From assembly GCA_036398215.1 (NCBI GenBank), contig DASWHK010000247.1, positions 1 to 14,885 on the forward strand: a stretch of DNA of 14,885 bases. The letters are read 5' to 3'. The translations under genes were made by a program, and so were the position numbers. Source of the stretch: DASWHK01 sp036398215. Lineage in GTDB: Bacteria > Acidobacteriota > UBA890. The notes beneath the pieces are model-generated. The model worked only from the letters and a program-made list of their open reading frames with translations. It did no database searches and was not told the origin of the DNA. Positions 8,443-13,030 of the stretch are shown piece after piece; within the stretch, counting starts at the first letter, position 1; the number at the start of each line of letters is the position of its first letter.

Positions 8443-10113
8443 CTATCCGTACGCCCCGCCGACCATGATGTTGCGGATGCGCAGCCACGGGGAGCCGTGC
8501 GAGATCGAGTTGGTCTGCGTCGGCTGGCCCTTGGCGTCGCCGCCGGTGCCGTACATCCGCCAGTGCTCGGGGCCCGAGACCGCGTCGAGGTTGGCCCAGA
8601 AGTCGGTGGTGATGGCGTTGTAGGTGACGTCGGTCACCGGCCCGGTCACCCGGCCGTCCTTGATCTCCCAGAAGGCGTTGCCGCCGAACTGGCCGTTGTA
8701 GCGCTGCTGGTCGATCGAGTAGCTGCCGCGGCCGTCGATCATCACGCCGTCGCGAACGTCGGCGATCATCTCTTCCGGCGTCGGCGATCCCGGCGGGCCC
8801 GCATCGACGTGCACGTTGGGCATGCGCAGGAACGGGTAGTCGCGCCACGACACCGCGCCGGTGCAGCCGAGGCTCTCCTCGTCGCCCATGAAGTGCGCGG
8901 TCTCGCGGTTGGTCTGCAGGCCGACGAGGATGCCGTCGCGGACGATCGGAAACTCGGTCGTCTTGACGCCGTCGTCGTCCCAGCCGGTGGTGCCCATGCC
9001 GAAGCGGCGGTTGCGGTCGGCGGTGACGTTGAAGTGCTCGGAACCGTACTTGAGGCTGCCGACGTCCTCCAGGCGGATGAAGCTGGTGCCGGCGTAGTTG
9101 GCCTCGTAGCCCATCACCCGGTCGAGCTCGGTCGGGTGGCCGATGATCTCGTGGATCGTCAGCATGGCATGCCCGGGCGTCAGGATCAGGTCCTTGATTC
9201 CCGGCGTGATCGGCGGCGCGGTGCACTTCTCCACCGCCTCGGTGGCGACCCGCTCGGCCGCCTCGGCGAGGTCGGAGCTGTCGACCAGCTCCCAGCCGCC
9301 GGTGCCCGGAGGCGCCGGATAGTTGCGGCTTCCGGTGCGCTCGCCGACGCGCGCCGAAACGCTCAGCGACGGCGAGGTCGTGAACACCTCCTGCTCGATG
9401 AAGGAGCCCTCGCTGGAGGCAAAGTAGCGCCAATCGTACGAGGTGTTGGCCGAGACGTTGACCGCGGTGACGCCCTCGATGCGGCTGGCTGCCTCGACGA
9501 TCCCCTCCGCCCAGGCGTCCTTCTCGCTCTGCGGCACCTGGCGGGGGTCGCGATCCATCGGCGTCACGTAGTGCTCGATGTAGGCCGGCACCGGGGCGAG
9601 GCGCACGTCGAAGCGCTTGGCGATGGCGCTCGCCTTGGCGATGTCGGTGGCGAGCTGGGTGATGCGGCGGATCTCGTCCTCGGTGACGATCGGGCTCGAA
9701 GCGAAGCCCCACACGCCGCTGTGGATGACCCGCACGCCGAACCCTCCGGCGCGACGGTCGGCGTCGCTCTCGGGAATGCCGCCGCCACCGCGGCCGCCGC
9801 CGCGCCCACCGCCGCCGAACCCGCCGCCGCCCCGGCCGCCGCCACGGCCGCCTCCGCTGCCGGCATCGTCGGCCCTGAAGTTGGCGGAGGCGCCGGGCAC
9901 GTTGGCGCGCATCGTGAAGCGGATGTCGCAGTACGAGCAGCCCAGCAGACGCGCCTGGGCGAGCGCCACCTCGGACATGCCGCGGAACTTGGAATCGAGC
10001 ACCTGGCCGGGCGGGGTCTGGCCGAGCAGCTCGGAAACCATGTCGCCGCCGACGTACACCAGGGCGCCGGAGGCGCCGATGGTCTTGAGAAAATCGCGAC
10101 GTGACGGACTCAT
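8443..10113 (-). CDS. tldD: TldD-like metalloprotease with Tat signal
   Basis: This gene encodes 556 residues. The ATG at 10113 is preceded by a GA-rich Shine-Dalgarno sequence (GAGGGAG). The protein opens SPSRRDFLKTIGASGALVYV, a textbook twin-arginine motif, so it is predicted to be exported or anchored outside the cytoplasm. Residues 83-113 are almost pure Gly with Arg and one Phe. The N-terminal TldD domain resumes at GGFGVRVIHSGVWGFASS. The zinc motif is HEIIGHPTELD (His321, Glu322, His326), matching the HExxxH of TldD. The C-terminus (LRIRNIMVGGAYG) is typical, but the upstream turn reads MYGTGGDAKGQ where canonical TldD has CGKDGQ, so the usual cysteine ligand seems to be missing. TldD works with TldE as a peptidase that degrades or matures small peptides. 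The tldE-like gene lies 88 bp upstream and is probably in the same operon. Confidence 0.93.
   Translation of the reverse strand: MSPSRRDFLKTIGASGALVYVGGDMVSELLGQTPPGQVLDSKFRGMSEVALAQARLLGCSYCDIRFTMRANVPGASANFRADDAGSGGGRGGGRGGGGFGGGGRGGGRGGGGIPESDADRRAGGFGVRVIHSGVWGFASSPIVTEDEIRRITQLATDIAKASAIAKRFDVRLAPVPAYIEHYVTPMDRDPRQVPQSEKDAWAEGIVEAASRIEGVTAVNVSANTSYDWRYFASSEGSFIEQEVFTTSPSLSVSARVGERTGSRNYPAPPGTGGWELVDSSDLAEAAERVATEAVEKCTAPPITPGIKDLILTPGHAMLTIHEIIGHPTELDRVMGYEANYAGTSFIRLEDVGSLKYGSEHFNVTADRNRRFGMGTTGWDDDGVKTTEFPIVRDGILVGLQTNRETAHFMGDEESLGCTGAVSWRDYPFLRMPNVHVDAGPPGSPTPEEMIADVRDGVMIDGRGSYSIDQQRYNGQFGGNAFWEIKDGRVTGPVTDVTYNAITTDFWANLDAVSGPEHWRMYGTGGDAKGQPTQTNSISHGSPWLRIRNIMVGGAYG
9776..9866 (-). 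repeat. Gly/Arg-rich low-complexity tract in the TldD homologue
   Basis: This stretch of GGC/GGT-type codons with interspersed CGC encodes repeated GRGGG and GGGG units (residues 83-113). It lies inside the N-terminal TldD domain, before the conserved GVRV strand. E. coli TldD has no such tract as far as I recall. Confidence 0.8.
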
Positions 10114-10201
10114 TGGACACTCCCTCTTGGCTGCGGCCTCCTGGAGCCGCCCGTGGGGAAACGGTGATGGGTCTGGCGCGGTCTGTGCATGGCTTCGGCC
10201 C

Positions 10202-11737
10202 TCAGACCGCTGGTGATACCGAGGTCATGTAGAAGTCTTCGATCCGCACCGGCGGGATCAGGCCCGTGTTGCCCCCGTCGTAGGACTCGCCCATGTGCAT
10301 CGGCCCGGCGCGTCCGACGGCGGTCAGGTTGTTGTAGCCGACCAGCGGCGACATGTTCCAGCGAAAGTTCTGCACCGGCCCGACGATCTCGCCGTTCTCG
10401 ATCAGGAACAGCCCGTCGCGCGTCATGCCGGTGTTGAGCAGCGTCTCCTGGTCGACGCCGCGGATGTACCAGAAGAACGTCACCAGCAGGCCGCGTTGGG
10501 TGGTGGCGATGATGTCTTCGATCGACTGCTCGCCGCCCTCCATCACCAGGCTCATGTTGACGTTGGCCGGCGTCGGCTCGGCGCCGCGCTCGCGCGCCAG
10601 GGCGTCGTCGATGTCGAGGTTGCGCAGCACGCCGTCCTCCACCCAGGTGACCGGCGCCGCCGGCGTCAGGTCGTTGAGGATCGGCGTCTGCCGGAGGATC
10701 GGGTTGCCGATGTCGCTGCGCAGGGTGAACAGGTCGGAGAAGACCTTCTCGCCGATCTTCGTGCTGCCCTCCTCTTCGCCGCTCAGGAAGCTGTTGCCCT
10801 CCTCGACGTTGCGGGCGTTGAAGATGTTGGTCATCAACGACAGGAACCTGGCGTTGGCGCGCGGCTCGAGGATGACGGTATAGCGGCCGGGCTCGATGGC
10901 GCGCGGGTTGACGCTCATCAGCGCCTTGTTGGCGGCGGTGCGGGTCAGCGCCGCGGCGTCGATGTCGTTGACGTCCTTGATGCCGGTGATCCCCGCCCAT
11001 CCGGACCCGGCGCCGTCGGGCGTCCGGCAGGTGAGGACGAAGCCGGTCTCGGCGAAGGAGTAGAACGCGAACAGCCCGTTGGTGTTGGCCGTGCAGGTCG
11101 TGCGGTAGTTCTTCGGGATGTAGCCGGAGCCGACGACCCCCATCTCGTCGGAGATGTCGAGGCTCTCCTTGACCATCAGCGCCCGTTCACCGGGCCCGAA
11201 GCTGACGCCGCTGGGGAGCACCGCGTCGACCTCGATGTAGCTCTGCGGTCCGAGCCATTCAGGAGGCTCGCCGCCGCCGCGGCCGGCACCACCACCACCG
11301 ACGTCGCCGCCGCCGCCACCACCACCAGCACCACCAGCGCCACCACCGACGTCGCCGCCGCCCCTGCCGCCACGAGCACCGGCCCGACCGCCACCCCCGC
11401 GGCCGCCGGCTTCGCCTCCGCCGCCACGTCCGCCGGCTTCCTCTCCGGCGCCCTCCTCACCTCTTTCGCCGCGCGCCTCTGCTATCGCCTCGTCGATGGC
11501 GCCCTGCAGCCCGGCATCGCCGAAATCCATGGTCGAGGCCGAGCCCTGCCGCCCGCCGACCCGGACGGTGATCGTCACCTCGCGGTCGTATCGCACCAGG
11601 TTGGTTGTGATCGACGAGTTCGCCCAGCGGGTGCCCGACTGCTCGCCGGCGTCGACCTCCACCTGCACCGCATCGGCGCCGGTCACCATGTTGAAGATGC
11701 GATCGGTAAGGGCCCTGACCTGCTCACGTGTGTACAT
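10202..11737 (-). CDS. pmbA: TldE/PmbA-like partner protein
   Basis: This gene encodes 511 residues. I chose the ATG at 11737 (MYTREQVRALTDRIF) because the fold begins there; a 17-codon extension to 11788 adds nothing recognisable. Neither start has a clear Shine-Dalgarno sequence. The N-terminal domain (about 1-90) ends in VRVGGRQGSAST. Residues 95-155 are a long Gly-rich insert with Arg, Ala and Glu. The chain then continues IEVDAVLPSGVSFGPGERAL, and the C-terminal domain includes LFLIENGEIVGPVQNFRWN, close to the PmbA/TldE signature. No HExxxH motif is present, as expected for the non-metal subunit. It has no signal peptide, although the downstream partner has a Tat signal. In E. coli the pair forms a heterodimeric peptidase acting on microcin B17 precursor and CcdA; the substrate here is unknown. 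Confidence 0.92.
   Translation of the reverse strand: MYTREQVRALTDRIFNMVTGADAVQVEVDAGEQSGTRWANSSITTNLVRYDREVTITVRVGGRQGSASTMDFGDAGLQGAIDEAIAEARGERGEEGAGEEAGGRGGGGEAGGRGGGGRAGARGGRGGGDVGGGAGGAGGGGGGGDVGGGGAGRGGGEPPEWLGPQSYIEVDAVLPSGVSFGPGERALMVKESLDISDEMGVVGSGYIPKNYRTTCTANTNGLFAFYSFAETGFVLTCRTPDGAGSGWAGITGIKDVNDIDAAALTRTAANKALMSVNPRAIEPGRYTVILEPRANARFLSLMTNIFNARNVEEGNSFLSGEEEGSTKIGEKVFSDLFTLRSDIGNPILRQTPILNDLTPAAPVTWVEDGVLRNLDIDDALARERGAEPTPANVNMSLVMEGGEQSIEDIIATTQRGLLVTFFWYIRGVDQETLLNTGMTRDGLFLIENGEIVGPVQNFRWNMSPLVGYNNLTAVGRAGPMHMGESYDGGNTGLIPPVRIEDFYMTSVSPAV
11272..11455 (-). repeat. Gly-rich low-complexity tract in the TldE homologue
   Basis: About 60 codons, mostly Gly with Arg, Ala, Asp and Glu, include twice-repeated GGGGDVGGG-like units. 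It follows the N-terminal domain of the TldE-like protein. The composition resembles the tract in the partner TldD, but the domain position differs. Confidence 0.8.
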
Positions 11738-11762
11738 GGATACGGCGCTCGCTCGGACGTTT

Positions 11763-11809
11763 GGGGAAGGAACGACGGATCGCCGCATGGGGAGGGACGA
11801 CCGATCGCC
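11763..11809. repeat. Tandem pair of 21-22-bp repeats upstream of the tldE-like gene
   Basis: GGGGAAGGAACGACGGATCG (from 11763) and GGGGAGGGACGACCGATCG (from 11789), each followed by CC, are imperfect copies with one indel and a few substitutions. They lie 26-72 bp upstream of the preferred tldE-like ATG, where a regulator site would be plausible. The longer possible ORF start at 11788 falls between them. Confidence 0.45.
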
Positions 11810-11814
11810 GAAGC

Positions 11815-12066
11815 CTACCAGGGTGAGTTGGGCCCTTCCACCATCGCCGAGGACGTCGAGGCACTGATCGCTTTGGCGATGACGCTGAGCGGAAGAACGA
11901 GCTTCAGGGGACAGTCGAGCAGCGGCAAGGCGCCGAAGCGCGCGTACCAGCGCGCCGCGCTCTCATCTTTCGCGTCAATGGCCAGCGCGAGCCCGAGCTA
12001 AGGGACGCCGCAATCGAACGCGCCACGGTCATGATCGCGGGCAATCGCCTCCTCGCGCCATTCCAC
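11815..12066 (-). pseudogene. GNAT acetyltransferase toxin with its middle deleted
   Basis: From the GTG at 12066 the frame reads VEWREEAIARDHDRGAFDCG, matching the N-terminus of TacT-like GNAT toxins ('HDR..FDCG...LD.yL'). A TAG follows three codons later. Directly after it, in the same frame, is the C-terminal end of the same family: AIDAKDESAARWYARFGALP then LKLVLPLSVIAKAI ('vdAkde.Aa.fY.rfGF..l ... LflPl'). The central acetyl-CoA-binding part, about 100 residues, is absent. This is therefore an internally deleted, dead toxin gene. Family assignment is from motif memory only; no antitoxin partner (for example DUF1778) is visible. Confidence 0.7.
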
Positions 12067-12109
12067 AGGGGCTCACAGCGCCGACGCGGTCACCGGTGAG
12101 GACTGGAGC

Positions 12110-12249
12110 GACGGCATCAACCGCGACCCGCAGGAATCCATGCATGCTGTCGCCGTCGAGCCCTTGTCCTCGTCGCTCTCGGCGACCGGCGCTCCGTCGC
12201 GAAGCAGGGACGTCAGCGTGTCGGTTCGGGCGTCGTAGGTGATCTTCAT
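12110..12249 (-). pseudogene. Frameshifted DUF2283 gene
   Basis: The ATG at 12249 starts MKITYDARTDTLTSLLRDGA and continues PVAESDEDKG, which matches the first half of DUF2283 ('MkitYDpetDtL.i.Lrd.pvaESdEd.pG'). The same frame then loses resemblance, while the next frame continues with LDGDSMHGFLRVAVDA, fitting the family's 'LDYD.eGnlvsleiLDAs'. A frameshift near GACAAGGGC explains both. DUF2283 proteins are often paired with DUF4258 proteins, and a DUF4258-like tail lies just upstream. Confidence 0.65.
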
Positions 12250-12270
12250 GAGCTGTAATGAGCTGTCGCT

Positions 12271-12324
12271 CCAGTACTTGTCCACCTTGCTCGTACGGTA
12301 GGCCGTGACCACCTGGAGCTTCCA
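12271..12324 (-). pseudogene. 3' end fragment of a DUF4258-like gene
   Basis: Eighteen codons immediately after the mazF stop read WKLQVVTAYRTSKVDKYW, which resembles the C-terminal end of DUF4258 proteins ('vVTvYrTsKi.kYW'). The rest of the gene is replaced by mazF, and no stop codon separates the fragment from the DUF2283 start. It appears to be the stump left when mazEF arrived or a deletion occurred. Confidence 0.5.
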
Positions 12325-12325
12325 G

Positions 12326-12673
12326 CTACTCGCCGCGGCCCCATATGCACGCATCGAGGATCGACAACGCTTCGTCCAGCACGGCCCGCGGTGCCCGGTC
12401 GATGCGCTTCGCCTTGCGCGCGTTGAAGTCGAGCGACTTGATCTGCTCGACCATGACGTAGCCGGTGACCTTGCCCCCTTCCGGGATGGTCACGTGAAAC
12501 GGATAATCGCGCCGCGTGTTGGTGATCGGGCACGCCATGCAAAGCCCTGTGTGCTTGTTGAACAGGTCGTTCGAGACGACCAGGGCAGGGCGCCTTCCGC
12601 GTTGCTCGTGTCCGGATTGGGGATCGAGGGTCACGGCGATGAAGTCGCCTTTGCGCGGCGCGTAGCGAGCCAT
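12326..12673 (-). CDS. mazF: MazF/PemK-family mRNA interferase toxin
   Basis: This is a 115-residue MazF-like protein. Residues 8-35 show the family core: GDFIAVTLDPQSGHEQRGRR followed by PALVVSN. The later strands appear as CMACPITNTRR, TIPEGGKVTGYVMVEQIKSL and DFNARKAKRI. The conserved Arg and the Ser/Thr positions expected for RNA cleavage are present, so it is probably an active, sequence-specific endoribonuclease. Its ATG follows the mazE stop with no gap (TAG then ATG), showing coupling. The end abuts the DUF4258-like stump. Confidence 0.93.
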   Translation of the reverse strand: MARYAPRKGDFIAVTLDPQSGHEQRGRRPALVVSNDLFNKHTGLCMACPITNTRRDYPFHVTIPEGGKVTGYVMVEQIKSLDFNARKAKRIDRAPRAVLDEALSILDACIWGRGE

Positions 12674-12922
12674 CTACCAGACCTCGCGGCCCGCCGGCGG
12701 TCCCCAGTCGAGCTCCTCCGGCTCGTAGCCGTCGCCGATCTCCCGCACCATCGCTCGCAGGTCATGCCCACCGCGTACGCGGCGCACGGGGCTCACCACC
12801 AGCATGCCTTCCCGCACGGTGATATCGACAGCGTCGCCCAGCTCGATGTCCGCATCGGCGAGCAACTGCTTGCTGAGCCGCACGCCCTGGCTGTTACCCC
12901 ACTTCTGCACCTTCGTGATCAC
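12674..12922 (-). CDS. mazE: MazE-like AbrB-fold antitoxin
   Basis: This 82-residue protein starts at the GTG at 12922, chosen because GAGGAAGG precedes it and the fold begins at once: VITKVQKWGNSQGVRLSKQL, the SpoVT-AbrB/MazE swapped-hairpin DNA-binding domain. A longer in-frame start at 13006 would add 28 unrelated residues running through the promoter region. The tail (about 48-82, EIGDGYEPEELDWGPPAG and final Trp) is acidic and aromatic, the expected toxin-binding arm. It is the first gene of the mazEF pair and likely autoregulates it. Confidence 0.92.
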   Translation of the reverse strand: MITKVQKWGNSQGVRLSKQLLADADIELGDAVDITVREGMLVVSPVRRVRGGHDLRAMVREIGDGYEPEELDWGPPAGREVW

Positions 12923-12959
12923 GGGCCTTCCTCGTCGATGACGCGTCGGACAGGTTCCC

Positions 12960-13000
12960 CCTTCCGGTGCGGGGAAGGAAGATTGTATATCCGAAGTATA
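12960..13000 (-). promoter_or_regulatory. Probable mazEF promoter/operator region
   Basis: This is an A/T-rich island upstream of mazE. On the minus strand it contains two good -10 candidates, TATACT (13000-12995) and TACAAT (12987-12982), each matching five of six consensus bases. I find no convincing -35 for either. Downstream, CCTTCC and GGAAGG (12960-12978) form an inverted repeat that could bind the antitoxin. A start from TACAAT would give a leader of about 50 nt including the mazE ribosome binding site. Confidence 0.35.
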
Positions 13001-13030
13001 GCCCATGGATCGTTTGCCCGAATTGCCGAA

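Noticed and set aside
8431..10104. 557-codon plus-strand frame antisense to tldD
   Set aside because: Ala/Val/Gly/Asp-rich codon shadow with no fold signature.
8225..10120. Long minus-strand frame overlapping the tldD-like gene
   Set aside because: It is Arg/His/Pro-rich, with no motif, in a shifted frame of tldD; the tldD frame carries the Tat motif, HEIIGH and family ends.
10114..10201. Separate promoter or terminator between tldE- and tldD-like genes
   Set aside because: Only a weak 5-bp GCGGC/GCCGC stem and no promoter hexamers are visible; co-transcription is simpler.
10295..12001. 568-codon plus-strand frame antisense to the tldE-like gene
   Set aside because: Composition is that of a GC shadow; the opposite strand shows clear PmbA/TldE motifs.
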